Both the position numbers and the translations under genes were made by a program. A stretch of DNA of 14,175 nucleotides from Treponema sp. UBA3649 (GTDB lineage Bacteria; Spirochaetota; Spirochaetia; Treponematales; Treponemataceae), in NCBI GenBank assembly GCA_002373325.1, contig DFKI01000020.1:1-14175 (forward strand). The letters run 5' to 3'. The notes beneath the pieces were generated by a model. It saw only the letters and a program-made list of their open reading frames with translations, did no database searches and was not told where the DNA came from. Below, piece by piece: positions 1 through 7,162 of the stretch. Positions within the stretch are counted from its first letter, which is position 1, and each line of letters begins with the position of its first letter.

Positions 1-69
1 AAGCGCGCAAAGATAGCGACACATAAGCGAAAGAAGAAGCTTAGACGGAATCGGCATAAGAGCAAGTAA
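1..69 (+). CDS. 3' end of a small basic protein, AURKAIP1/COX24 (bS22-like) family
   Basis: Partial gene: only the last 22 codons are present, ending in TAA at 67-69. The visible peptide reads KRAKIATHKRKKKLRRNRHK followed by SK. About half of the residues are Lys or Arg, and the spacing of basic residues matches the short AURKAIP1/COX24 family, which includes mycobacterial ribosomal protein bS22 and similar 30-40 residue proteins in other bacteria. Such proteins sit on the small ribosomal subunit and bind rRNA through their basic side chains. The start lies outside the window. A terminator follows 29 bases after the stop, so this is the last gene of its transcript and is separate from dxs. 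The family call rests on the basic pattern of a short tail, so another small ribosomal protein is possible. Confidence 0.6.
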   Translation, partial: KRAKIATHKRKKKLRRNRHKSK

Positions 70-97
70 GCTTAAAGGCTCTTGTTTTTTGCCATGT

Positions 98-139
98 AAA
101 GACCGCGGTTGTTTTCGGACTTACTGCGGTCTTTTTTTT
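98..139 (+). terminator. Intrinsic terminator after the small basic protein gene
   Basis: A perfect 9-bp inverted repeat, AAAGACCGC (98-106) with GCGGTCTTT (126-134), encloses a 19-base loop. The 3' arm runs directly into a tract of eight T (132-139). GC-rich stem plus U tract is the classic Rho-independent layout. It separates the upstream transcript from dxs. Confidence 0.9.
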
Positions 140-162
140 CGTGTAAGGGCATTCGGAAATCG

Positions 163-204
163 GTTCCGTTGTTCCGCTATTTTGAAGTTCCGTAATTCCG
201 CTGT
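163..204. repeat. Imperfect 18-bp direct repeat, 24-bp period, upstream of dxs
   Basis: Bases 163-180 (GTTCCGTTGTTCCGCTAT) recur at 187-204 (GTTCCGTAATTCCGCTGT) with 15 of 18 identical. Each copy itself contains two TTCCG pentamers. It lies in the 171-base gap between the small basic protein gene and dxs, where I see no convincing sigma70 promoter. It might be a regulator-binding site or just a decayed duplication. Confidence 0.45.
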
Positions 205-240
205 GCTCTTTTTTGTCGTGACCGCCGATAGGGGGATTCC

Positions 241-2178
241 TTGTTGCTCCAGAAAATACATTCGCCAGATGATTTGAAAAGTCTCTCCGAGGATCAGCTG
301 TCAGTTTTGGCAGGTGAGATCAGGAGTGAAATCATAAAGGTCGTCGGAAAAAACGGCGGGCATCTTGCTAGCAACCTTGGTGTGGTGGAGCTTGCCATCG
401 CCCTCCATCGTGTTTTTGACAGTCCGAGGGATGCGATTGTCTGGGACGTGAGCCACCAGTGCTATCCCCACAAGCTGCTTACGGGTCGCTATCCGGAGTT
501 TTCGTCGCTAAGAACTCATGGCGGCATGTCGGGATTCACGAGAATCAGCGAGAGTCCACATGATTTTTTTGATGCGGGCCATGCTTCGGCTTCCATATCA
601 TCGGCTCTGGGGCTTCTTACGGCTTGGAACCTGCAGGGACGGGATGACAAGGTTGTGGCTGTAATCGGGGACGGAGCTCTGACAGGCGGGATGGCATTCG
701 AGGCGATAAGTCATGCGGGGCATCTTGCGGAAAAACTTGTCGTGGTCCTCAATGACAACCAGATGTCAATCAGCAAAAATACCGGCGCCATATCACGCTA
801 TCTCTCCAAGCTTACGGTGACGGCTCCTTACCAGAAACTCAGGCGGAAGATTGACCGTGCCGTGGACATGATTCCTTATTTCAACCGTCATCTGGGAAAA
901 TTCATCTACAGGTTCAAGAGGGGACTCAAGGGACTTCTCCTCACGAACAATCTTTTCGTTGACTTGGGATTCGAATACGTGGGACCGCTCAACGGACACA
1001 ACATAAGGCAGCTTGAGGAGACCTTCCGCCGTGTGAAGAGAATTCCCAGACCTGTCGTCGTTCATGTAGTGACTAAAAAAGGAAGGGGCTACCGACCTGC
1101 CGAGGACAACCCGTCTGCATTTCATGGCGTGGGACCATTCAATATCAGTGACGGAGTGATGGAGAAATTCGACACTCTGAGCTTTACCGAGGTTTTCAGC
1201 CGGAAGATTTGCTCCATGGGCGAGAAGAATCCAAGAATTGCGACCGTAACGGCGGCGATGGCAAAGGGAACGGGCCTTGCTTCTTTTGCGAGGCATTTTC
1301 CGGACAGATTTTTTGACGTGGGAATCGCGGAGGAACATGCCGTGACTTTTGCGGGTGGACTTGCGGCTGGTGGAATGATTCCGGTTGTCGCAATCTACTC
1401 GACTTTCATACAGCGCTCGGTTGACCAGATAATTGAGGACGTTGCAATGCAGAAGAGACATGTCGTGCTTGTGTTTGACCGTGCGGGAGCGGTTCCTTCA
1501 GACGGTGAGACGCATCAGGGTGTTTTTGACATCTGTCTTTTGCGCTCAGTTCCGAATCTTTCCATACTGACCGTTACCTCCGCCTCAGACCTTTCCCTCT
1601 GTTTGGACTGGGCTGTGAACGAGTGTGAGGGGCCTGTCGCAATCAGATGGCCAAAACTTTCTTGTCCCTCAGAAATCGAGAGCTTTTCATCTCCCGTGAC
1701 TTTGGGAAGGGGGCTTTACGTCACATGCTCTGAATTCGCTCCTGCCATAAGCGCCGGACTTGAGGACGTTCCCTTCATGGGGCTTCAGAAAAGAAAGAGA
1801 CTCCTTTTCGTGCTTACCGGCTCCCTTTACGGAGAGTGCCTCACATCAGCCCGCTTTCTTCTTATGAAAGGAATCATCGCCGACATGTATGTCCTCCGCT
1901 TCATCAAGCCTTTTGACGAGGAGCATTTTCTTTCCTGCGTTGACGGATATGACGCGATTCTTTTTGTTGAGGACGGAATGAAATCTGGATCCATGGCCGA
2001 GTACCTTCAGAACCTTGTGCTCCTAAAATCATCGGGGGGTCAAAATCCTCCGAAAACCGGCGTGCTGACTTTCCCGGACTGCTTCATCTCAAACGGAACC
2101 AGGACACAGATTCTTGAGGACTCAGGGCTTTCAAGTCCACAGATTTCGGACGCGGCGCTTTCACTCCTTGGCTCATGA
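241..2178 (+). CDS. dxs: 1-deoxy-D-xylulose-5-phosphate synthase
   Basis: Condenses pyruvate and glyceraldehyde 3-phosphate into DXP with thiamine diphosphate, the first step of the MEP isoprenoid pathway; the product also feeds thiamine and pyridoxal synthesis. Cytoplasmic, 645 aa, slightly longer than the usual ~620. Visible motifs: DVSHQCYPHKLLTGR at 69-83 (family norm DVGHQAYPHK), the diphosphate/Mg site GDGALTGG at 143-150 with NDN at 171-173, GIAEEHAVTF at 361-370 carrying the glutamate that activates the cofactor, and DGETHQGVFD at 421-430. A stretch near 505-530 is poorly conserved and longer than in typical homologues. TTG at 241 is chosen because AGGGGG (230-235) lies 5 bases upstream and the N-terminus LLQKIHSPDDLKSLS fits the family; TTG at 244 is a possible alternative. 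The gene stands alone between a terminator and the folP promoter. Confidence 0.97.
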   Translation: MLLQKIHSPDDLKSLSEDQLSVLAGEIRSEIIKVVGKNGGHLASNLGVVELAIALHRVFDSPRDAIVWDVSHQCYPHKLLTGRYPEFSSLRTHGGMSGFTRISESPHDFFDAGHASASISSALGLLTAWNLQGRDDKVVAVIGDGALTGGMAFEAISHAGHLAEKLVVVLNDNQMSISKNTGAISRYLSKLTVTAPYQKLRRKIDRAVDMIPYFNRHLGKFIYRFKRGLKGLLLTNNLFVDLGFEYVGPLNGHNIRQLEETFRRVKRIPRPVVVHVVTKKGRGYRPAEDNPSAFHGVGPFNISDGVMEKFDTLSFTEVFSRKICSMGEKNPRIATVTAAMAKGTGLASFARHFPDRFFDVGIAEEHAVTFAGGLAAGGMIPVVAIYSTFIQRSVDQIIEDVAMQKRHVVLVFDRAGAVPSDGETHQGVFDICLLRSVPNLSILTVTSASDLSLCLDWAVNECEGPVAIRWPKLSCPSEIESFSSPVTLGRGLYVTCSEFAPAISAGLEDVPFMGLQKRKRLLFVLTGSLYGECLTSARFLLMKGIIADMYVLRFIKPFDEEHFLSCVDGYDAILFVEDGMKSGSMAEYLQNLVLLKSSGGQNPPKTGVLTFPDCFISNGTRTQILEDSGLSSPQISDAALSLLGS

Positions 2179-2189
2179 TTTTTGTGCCC

Positions 2190-2218
2190 TTGTAAAAAAA
2201 TTGAAATGGTGGCATAAT
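2190..2218 (+). promoter_or_regulatory. Sigma70-type promoter for folP, predicted leaderless
   Basis: -35 TTGTAA (2190-2195), 17-base spacer, -10 CATAAT (2213-2218). The -10 box ends 7 bases before the folP ATG at 2226, so transcription should begin at or within a base of the start codon. No Shine-Dalgarno sequence sits at a useful distance. The same geometry occurs at the bactofilin gene (11930-11958). Confidence 0.7.
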
Positions 2219-2225
2219 TGATTTT

Positions 2226-3083
2226 ATGGAATCAAGGAGACTGGAACTGCATCTGGCAGGAAGGATTATTACTACCCGGAGACCCGCGTTTGTCATGGGA
2301 ATCGTGAACTGCACTCCCGACAGTTTTTTCAAGGAAAGCAGGGGCGGTGTGGACGAGGCTCTGAAAATGGTGTGCGAGGGCGCCGACATAATTGACATCG
2401 GGGGAGAGTCCACCAGGCCGGGGGCTTCCTATGTTGACGAGGACGAGGAGCTTCGGCGGATAATTCCTGTAATCGAGGGACTCAGAAAGCAATCTGACGT
2501 TCCCATATCCGTGGACACAAGGAAATCTTCCGTTATGAGGGCAGCCTTTGACTGTGGGGCAGACATTCTGAACGATGTATCCGCTCTTGCCGATGATTCT
2601 GACATGGCGTCTCTTGTCTCCGAACTCGGAATCCCAGCAATCCTCATGCACAGACGAGGCGATCCTGACGTGATGCAGGACAACACTTCGTATGCGGATA
2701 TTTTTTCCGAGGTTGACGATTTTCTTTCGCGGAGGGTCGCTTTTGCAAGGGACATGGGAATCGCGGAGGACAAAATCATCCTTGATCCGGGAATCGGATT
2801 CGGAAAGAATCTTGGCGGAAACATTGAGCTCATCAAAAGGTGCGGGGAGCTTTGCGGAGGTGAGTATCCCGTGCTGATGGCCCTCTCAAGAAAATCATGC
2901 GTCGGGGAGATGACCGGACGGGATGCGGATGGGAGACTTTACGGGACTCTTGCCGCTGACCTTGTTTCTGTCCTTTGTGGGGCTTCAATCCTGCGCGTGC
3001 ACGATGTGGCTCCTTGTGTGGACAGCCTGAATGTGCTCGGAGCTCTTGGATCCTCAAAAAAAATAAGTTTTCGGGAGGCTTGA
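2226..3083 (+). CDS. folP: Dihydropteroate synthase
   Basis: Joins p-aminobenzoate to 6-hydroxymethyl-dihydropterin diphosphate in folate synthesis; the target of sulfonamides. Cytoplasmic TIM barrel, 285 aa, normal for the family. Motifs in order: MGIVNCTPDSF at 24-34 (pterin-diphosphate loop 1), GGESTRPGA at 59-67 (loop 2), PISVDT at 93-98, ILND at 114-117, MHRRGDPDVMQ at 141-151, DPGIGFGK at 187-194, SRKS at 221-224 and RVHDV at 257-261. After TPDSF the usual SDGG is replaced by FKESRGG, a local divergence next to the active site. ATG at 2226 has no Shine-Dalgarno but sits just after a promoter, so it is probably read from a leaderless mRNA. It is the first gene of a compact operon, and cdaA starts 3 bases after its stop. 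Confidence 0.96.
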   Translation: MESRRLELHLAGRIITTRRPAFVMGIVNCTPDSFFKESRGGVDEALKMVCEGADIIDIGGESTRPGASYVDEDEELRRIIPVIEGLRKQSDVPISVDTRKSSVMRAAFDCGADILNDVSALADDSDMASLVSELGIPAILMHRRGDPDVMQDNTSYADIFSEVDDFLSRRVAFARDMGIAEDKIILDPGIGFGKNLGGNIELIKRCGELCGGEYPVLMALSRKSCVGEMTGRDADGRLYGTLAADLVSVLCGASILRVHDVAPCVDSLNVLGALGSSKKISFREA

Positions 3084-3086
3084 ACT

Positions 3087-3929
3087 GTGAACGGGACCGG
3101 TCTTAGCAAAATCTTGGAGTATGTGCGCTATGCCATAGACATGGGAATCATTTTCTTCCTTTTTTACAAGGGTTACAAGCTGATTGTTCGGAACAAAATG
3201 CAGCAGCTTATGACCGTGGTGATTGTGGTCGGCATGGCCTACCTTCTCGTGAAGGTGCTTCATCTGGATGTGCTCGGCTGGATTTTCAGCACTCTCCTGA
3301 CTCCGCTCATAATCGGTTTTTTCGTAATCTTCCAGCCCGAGATACGAAAGACTTTCATGAACATGGGAAAGGGGAAGAAGTGGGATCTTTTTTCTCTCAC
3401 CGGGAAAAGTTCCGTCCATTCCGAGATTTCAAAGACCATCGAGAGCGCTCTTTCCGCGGCGGTGGATCTTTCTGAGGCGAGAAGGGGAATGCTGGTTGTT
3501 TTCCTGAAGAATTCATCCGCGGACGAGGTGACTCTTCCGAACGACCACAGTGAGATTCTTGACGCGAGGGTTTCGGCAAGTCTTCTCAAGACAATCTTCA
3601 TGCACGACACTGCCCTTCACGACGGGGCATGCATAATCGAAGGGGACAGAATCTACAGGGCGGGAGCTCATCTTTACACGTCGGAGCAGCCTGATGTGAG
3701 CAATGATTTCGGAACCAGGCACTGTGCGGCTTTGGGAACTGCGGAAAGAACAGACTCCATCGTGCTTGTGGTGAGCGAGGAGACCGGAGCAATCAGTCTT
3801 GCCTATGACTCCCAGATTCATTACGGACTTTCCGTGCACGAGGCATCCGACATTCTGAACAGCTATTTGAACGTGGAAAGCAGGGACTCGGAGGAGAAGA
3901 AGATGGAGGAACAGAGCGATGTCGCATAA
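3087..3929 (+). CDS. cdaA: Diadenylate cyclase CdaA (DisA_N/DAC domain), variant RHC motif
   Basis: Membrane-bound enzyme that makes the second messenger c-di-AMP from two ATP; such enzymes influence potassium and osmotic balance and cell-wall homeostasis. 280 aa. Three hydrophobic segments lie in the first ~85 residues (about 15-30, 41-58, 65-83), as in CdaA proteins, followed by the DAC domain at about 110-250. The first catalytic motif is intact: LHDGA at 177-181. The second, normally GTRHR, reads GTRHC at 209-213, so the third residue of the RHR motif is Cys (codon TGT at 3723-3725). VVSEETGAISLA at 228-239 is conserved. GTG at 3087 is preceded by GGGAGG (3073-3078) at 8 bases. The lysine/glutamate-rich C-terminus overlaps the start of cdaR by 11 bases, which suggests translational coupling. 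Function is confident at family level; activity with the altered motif is not established. Confidence 0.93.
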   Translation: MNGTGLSKILEYVRYAIDMGIIFFLFYKGYKLIVRNKMQQLMTVVIVVGMAYLLVKVLHLDVLGWIFSTLLTPLIIGFFVIFQPEIRKTFMNMGKGKKWDLFSLTGKSSVHSEISKTIESALSAAVDLSEARRGMLVVFLKNSSADEVTLPNDHSEILDARVSASLLKTIFMHDTALHDGACIIEGDRIYRAGAHLYTSEQPDVSNDFGTRHCAALGTAERTDSIVLVVSEETGAISLAYDSQIHYGLSVHEASDILNSYLNVESRDSEEKKMEEQSDVA

Positions 3930-5013
3930 TGAGGGATCAGGCAGGAAGTGGGAAAGTTTCAAGGCCAATATCTCCCACATATCCATTTGCATTGGACTTA
4001 CGCTGCTTGTCTGGATGTTCTACGTAAGCACTCAGGGCATGGCTTCCAGGGACTTGATTCTTGACCTAGACGTGGTGGAAGAGGGCATGATGACGGCCTC
4101 ATCGAATTTCACAGCCGGGAAAAAAACCGTAAGACTTTCGGTGAAGGCAAACAAGGACATGGTGAAAGGAATTTCCGACCAATATTTCAGGGCCTACGTT
4201 GACATAAGCGACAGGGTTGACGAGGGCACTTTTGAATTTCCCGTGCAGATTGAGTTCACCGACCGGGCTGAGGGCATAGACGCTCTTTCCATTGAGGGAA
4301 TCAACCCACGGACAATCACTCTTTCGGTTGAGAGAAAGACCATGCGCGCCGTTCCAGTTTCCGTTACTGTCCTTGGTACTCAGGCAAGGGGCTACATGGT
4401 TTCGGATACGGAGGTTGTTCCGTCCTTCGTGAAGATATCGGGGCCAAGGAGCATAGTTGAGGCGACGGATTTTGTTTCGACCGATGTTGTGGACATTGAC
4501 GGCTTGTACAGGAATCTTGAGCAGGACGTTGCGCTTGTGAACGAGAACAGTCTTATCCACATTGATTCGGAGCCAAGCGTGAAAGTGAAGATTCTTCTTT
4601 CGCAGGTGGAGACCTCCAAGGATTTCATGTCGGTTCCCGTGCAGCTTTCTGACCTTGACCAGAAATTCCGTGTGGACAACGCACCTTTTACCGTGAACGT
4701 GTCTTTGAGTGGAAGTCAGCTCGGTCTTGAGAGGCTGCTTGCTTCCCAGATTTACGTGAGCGCGGACTGTTCCAAAATCAGCAGGGAGGGAAAATACGAC
4801 TTGCCGATTGTGGTCTCTGTTCCGAGCGGATTCAAGGAGGTCTCAAAGTCCCGGAATACGGTTCCTGTTGAAATCAGCCTTTTGGAAAAGGTTGAGGATG
4901 TGGAGCTTGAGACTGCCGTTTCCGAAAATGAGGCGGAGGTGAAGAAAGATGAGTCCGTGGATTCTGAAAAACCGGAATTGGAGAATGTCGAGGCTCAGGA
5001 GAAAAATCCATGA
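3919..5013 (+). CDS. cdaR: YbbR-domain protein, CdaA regulator
   Basis: Membrane-anchored extracytoplasmic protein with YbbR repeats, the standard genetic partner of CdaA; in Firmicutes CdaR binds CdaA and modulates c-di-AMP production. 364 aa. A short charged N-terminus precedes one transmembrane helix (about 19-37, ISICIGLTLLVWMFYVST). After it come about three beta-rich YbbR-like units spread over ~45-330, with recurrent segments such as VPVSVTVLG, FVKISGPRSIVEA and VPVQLSDL. The last ~35 residues are very rich in Glu, Lys and Asp and look disordered. ATG at 3919 lies inside the end of cdaA and is served by GGAGGA (3905-3910). The stop overlaps the acpS start (ATGA). Assignment combines the repeat pattern with the cdaA context; the regulatory role here is inferred from Firmicutes. 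Confidence 0.9.
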   Translation: MSHNEGSGRKWESFKANISHISICIGLTLLVWMFYVSTQGMASRDLILDLDVVEEGMMTASSNFTAGKKTVRLSVKANKDMVKGISDQYFRAYVDISDRVDEGTFEFPVQIEFTDRAEGIDALSIEGINPRTITLSVERKTMRAVPVSVTVLGTQARGYMVSDTEVVPSFVKISGPRSIVEATDFVSTDVVDIDGLYRNLEQDVALVNENSLIHIDSEPSVKVKILLSQVETSKDFMSVPVQLSDLDQKFRVDNAPFTVNVSLSGSQLGLERLLASQIYVSADCSKISREGKYDLPIVVSVPSGFKEVSKSRNTVPVEISLLEKVEDVELETAVSENEAEVKKDESVDSEKPELENVEAQEKNP

Positions 5014-5399
5014 TTTTTGGAATCGGATGTGACATTGTTCGTGTTTCAAGATTTGAGAAATGGGTGAAAAATCCCGATATATTGAAGAGGTACTTCAACG
5101 CAAGGGAATTGCACTCTGACGGCGGGGAAAAAATGTCGGCTGAGAGACTCTCGGAATATTACGCCGTGAGATTTGCTGCCAAGGAGGCTTTTTCCAAGGC
5201 TCTCGGTACGGGCTTGCAAGGATTTTCTTTAACTGATATATATATATTGAAGGAAAAAAACGGTAAGCCGCGCATGGAAGTTACAGGAGAAGCGAAAGAT
5301 GTGCTTGAAAGGCTTTGCGGGGCTGAATCCGGGGTTTTTGTATCCCTGAGCCATGAAAAAGAATATGCGATTGCAAATGTTGTCATAGAGCGAGGTTAA
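5010..5399 (+). CDS. acpS: Holo-[acyl-carrier-protein] synthase
   Basis: Transfers 4'-phosphopantetheine from CoA to a serine of acyl carrier protein, switching on fatty acid synthesis. Cytoplasmic, 129 aa, typical of trimeric AcpS proteins. Motifs: FGIGCDIVRVSRF at 3-15 with the Mg-binding Asp8, RFAAKEAFSKALGTG at 54-68 with Glu59 as the second metal ligand, and the C-terminal VSLSHEKEYAIANVVIE. ATG at 5010 overlaps the cdaR stop in an ATGA arrangement and has AGGAGA (4997-5002) 7 bases upstream. An (AT)6 run at 5236-5247 lies inside the reading frame. Placement between cdaR and DUF2225 ties lipid synthesis to the same transcript as c-di-AMP production. Confidence 0.96.
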   Translation: MIFGIGCDIVRVSRFEKWVKNPDILKRYFNARELHSDGGEKMSAERLSEYYAVRFAAKEAFSKALGTGLQGFSLTDIYILKEKNGKPRMEVTGEAKDVLERLCGAESGVFVSLSHEKEYAIANVVIERG

Positions 5400-5400
5400 A

Positions 5401-6297
5401 ATGGTTAGTAGTTCATCCGGAAGTTCCGGAACACAGAAGAAACACTCAATCACCTATTGGGCAAAGGAAAAGATGATGTGCCCGGTATGCAACAAGGGGT
5501 TCGCCCAGGAAGTCATGCAGAAGGGTGGCGGACGAATGATTGCGGGACCGCTTACTGACGAGCTTCACAGAATCTTCGAGCCCTCAAAAAAATACGGACG
5601 GATTTATCCGCTGATTTATGACGTGGGATGTTGTCCTAACTGCCACACGGCTCTTTACTGGAAGGATTTCACCGACATAAAGGATCAGGCCACACTCGCG
5701 CGTCTTTATGATGACGAGGACAACCGTGCCGCAAAAGTGGAGACCCTTTTCCCGTACTACAATCTGATTGAGAACCGATCCCTCTATGATGGCGCCGCAA
5801 TGTACTATATGGCGCTACTTTGCTACGAGAAGGTTGATATCGGATACGCACCCACGTTCAAGCGGGCACAGATTGCCTTGCGTTTGGCATGGATGTGCAA
5901 GGATCTTGACACCGCATGTCCCGGACACAACTTTGAGTATGTAGCCCAGGTGTTTTACAGAAAGGCACTTTTCTTCTATCAGCAGACTTTGATAAACGAG
6001 ACCGGACGCATAGAGACAATTGAGTCAATCTCCAACTTCGGACCGGACGTGGACAAAAACTACGGTTATGACGGCGTGATTTACCTGAGCGGACTTCTGG
6101 AGTACAAGTACGGACAGAAAAAGGACAGGGAGCTTCGTCTGAAAAAACTTGAGGAGTTCAAAAAATCCATCGCTCGAATCTTCGGACTTGGAAAATCAAG
6201 CAAGGAAAAGCCGGGACCACTTCTGGAGCTTGCCAAGAATCTTTACGACAAGGTGGGAAAAGAACTCTCCGCCAACAGTATTTTGGACAATGACTAA
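5401..6297 (+). CDS. DUF2225 family protein with two CxxC pairs
   Basis: A 298-aa cytoplasmic protein of the DUF2225 family (Pfam PF09986), whose function I do not know. The N-terminal ~12 residues are Ser/Gly-rich. Two cysteine pairs, CPVC at 27-30 and CPNC at 78-81, probably bind one zinc ion. The segment between about 65 and 85 (RIYPLIYDVGCCPNCHTALY) is the family hallmark. The remainder looks alpha-helical, with repeated aromatic/Ala helices (MYYMALLCYEK, AQIALRLAWMCKDLD, FYRKALFFYQQTL) that resemble TPR hairpins, so a scaffolding or binding role is plausible. It starts 1 base after acpS with a weak GAGG (5392-5395) and overlaps truA by 8 bases. The internal MMCPVC start is unlikely because it would leave almost nothing ahead of the first zinc pair. 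Confidence 0.88.
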   Translation: MVSSSSGSSGTQKKHSITYWAKEKMMCPVCNKGFAQEVMQKGGGRMIAGPLTDELHRIFEPSKKYGRIYPLIYDVGCCPNCHTALYWKDFTDIKDQATLARLYDDEDNRAAKVETLFPYYNLIENRSLYDGAAMYYMALLCYEKVDIGYAPTFKRAQIALRLAWMCKDLDTACPGHNFEYVAQVFYRKALFFYQQTLINETGRIETIESISNFGPDVDKNYGYDGVIYLSGLLEYKYGQKKDRELRLKKLEEFKKSIARIFGLGKSSKEKPGPLLELAKNLYDKVGKELSANSILDND

Positions 6298-7063
6298 TGT
6301 TCTTTTGACAATATCCTACGACGGCACCGATTTCTGCGGATGGCAGAGACAGGACAAAGCCGCCGGGGGACTTCCGGTAAGGACTGTGCAGGGTGAGATT
6401 GAATCAGCCTTGGAAAAGATGTTCAAGCGGAAGATTTCTCTGTACGGCTCAGGTCGCACTGATTCCGGTGTACATGCAGCAGGTCAGGCAGCCAATTTTT
6501 TTTCACCAGCCGACTCAATCCCCGAGGAAAATTATATCCGTGCGCTGAACGGATTTCTTCCTCCCGACATCAGAATTATGTCCGCAAAAAAAGTCCCGGA
6601 TGATTTTAACTCTCGCTTCAACGCCACATCCCGAAGCTACCGCTATTTTATGCACACGTCTTTTCCCCAGGCCCGTGACATGCGCTTTGTATGGAGGATT
6701 GCACGCCGCCCGGATTTGGACAAGCTGAATGCGATGTGCTCTTTTTTGCATGGTGAGATTGATTGCGCCACTTTCGCAGCAGCCGGGGACCAGAGCCTTT
6801 CAACCTGCCGTTACATTGACGACGCGCGTTTTTGGTACGATGGCGATGTTCTGGTCTTTTCCATAGAGGCAAACGCATTTTTATGGAAGATGGTCCGCTC
6901 CATTACAGGCACTTTGATTCAGCTGGAGCAAAAAAACAAGTCCCCGGAAGATTTCAGGTCGATTCTTGAAAGCCACGACCGTTCCAAAGCTGGCATGACA
7001 GCCCCACCCACAGGCCTCTTTCTCTGGGAAGTAAAATTCGACGGAATCCGCCGGCATCCATGA
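6290..7063 (+). CDS. truA: tRNA pseudouridine(38-40) synthase
   Basis: Isomerises uridines 38-40 in the anticodon arm of many tRNAs to pseudouridine. 257 aa, family-typical. Motifs: ISYDGTDFCGWQRQ at 8-21, VQGEIESAL at 33-41, and GSGRTDSGVHAAGQ at 53-66 with the catalytic Asp58. Further on, FNSRFNATSRSYRYF carries the conserved RSYRY, and FLWKMVRSITGTL and AGMTAPPTGLFLW form the C-terminal signature. The start is set at ATG 6290 because MTNVLLTISYDGTDF matches TruA N-termini. An in-frame ATG at 6149 would add 47 residues that are only a shifted reading of the DUF2225 gene. There is no clear Shine-Dalgarno, and the 8-base overlap with DUF2225 suggests coupled translation. It is the last gene of the folP operon. 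Confidence 0.96.
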   Translation: MTNVLLTISYDGTDFCGWQRQDKAAGGLPVRTVQGEIESALEKMFKRKISLYGSGRTDSGVHAAGQAANFFSPADSIPEENYIRALNGFLPPDIRIMSAKKVPDDFNSRFNATSRSYRYFMHTSFPQARDMRFVWRIARRPDLDKLNAMCSFLHGEIDCATFAAAGDQSLSTCRYIDDARFWYDGDVLVFSIEANAFLWKMVRSITGTLIQLEQKNKSPEDFRSILESHDRSKAGMTAPPTGLFLWEVKFDGIRRHP

Positions 7064-7073
7064 ACCAAGACAT

Positions 7074-7103
7074 TTGCATAACCCTTGAATAATTTCCTAT
7101 ATT
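7074..7103 (+). promoter_or_regulatory. Candidate promoter for the Wzi-like gene pair
   Basis: -35 TTGCAT (7074-7079), 18-base spacer, -10 TATATT (7098-7103). Transcription from here would give a 5' leader of about 50 bases containing the hairpin at 7142-7156. The gap 7064-7162 is the longest between genes in this part of the window, which supports a separate transcript. Confidence 0.5.
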
Positions 7104-7141
7104 TTGTTACACTCAAAGAGTCCTTTGTTGGGCAAAATCTG

Positions 7142-7156
7142 ATCTCCAAAGGAGAT
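7142..7156 (+). promoter_or_regulatory. Hairpin that sequesters the Shine-Dalgarno of the first Wzi-like gene
   Basis: Perfect inverted repeat ATCTCC (7142-7147), AAA loop, GGAGAT (7151-7156). The 3' arm contains the GGAG core of the Shine-Dalgarno AAAGGAG (7148-7154), 8 bases before ATG 7163. In RNA the ribosome-binding site would be paired with the 5' arm, so translation may need the hairpin to open. Confidence 0.5.
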
Positions 7157-7162
7157 GTTTTA

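Noticed and set aside
89..277. 62-codon ORF on + strand before dxs
   Set aside because: It spans the terminator and the intergenic repeat and overlaps the dxs start; the peptide is Phe/Arg/Cys-rich with no domain and no ribosome-binding site.
793..1461. 222-codon ORF on - strand within dxs
   Set aside because: Antisense shadow of a strongly conserved gene; the peptide is rich in Arg/His/Ser and shows no family motif.
3513..3992. 159-codon ORF on - strand across cdaA and cdaR
   Set aside because: Shadow of two clearly assigned genes; no domain, no promoter or ribosome-binding site on that strand.
6149..6289. N-terminal extension of truA from ATG 6149
   Set aside because: The extra 47 residues are a shifted reading of the DUF2225 gene and do not resemble TruA; MTNVLLTISYDG at 6290 fits the family.
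7085..7162. N-terminal extension of the first Wzi-like protein from ATG 7085
   Set aside because: It would place 26 residues ahead of a clean signal peptide and overlap the promoter -10 box and leader; ATG 7163 has the Shine-Dalgarno.
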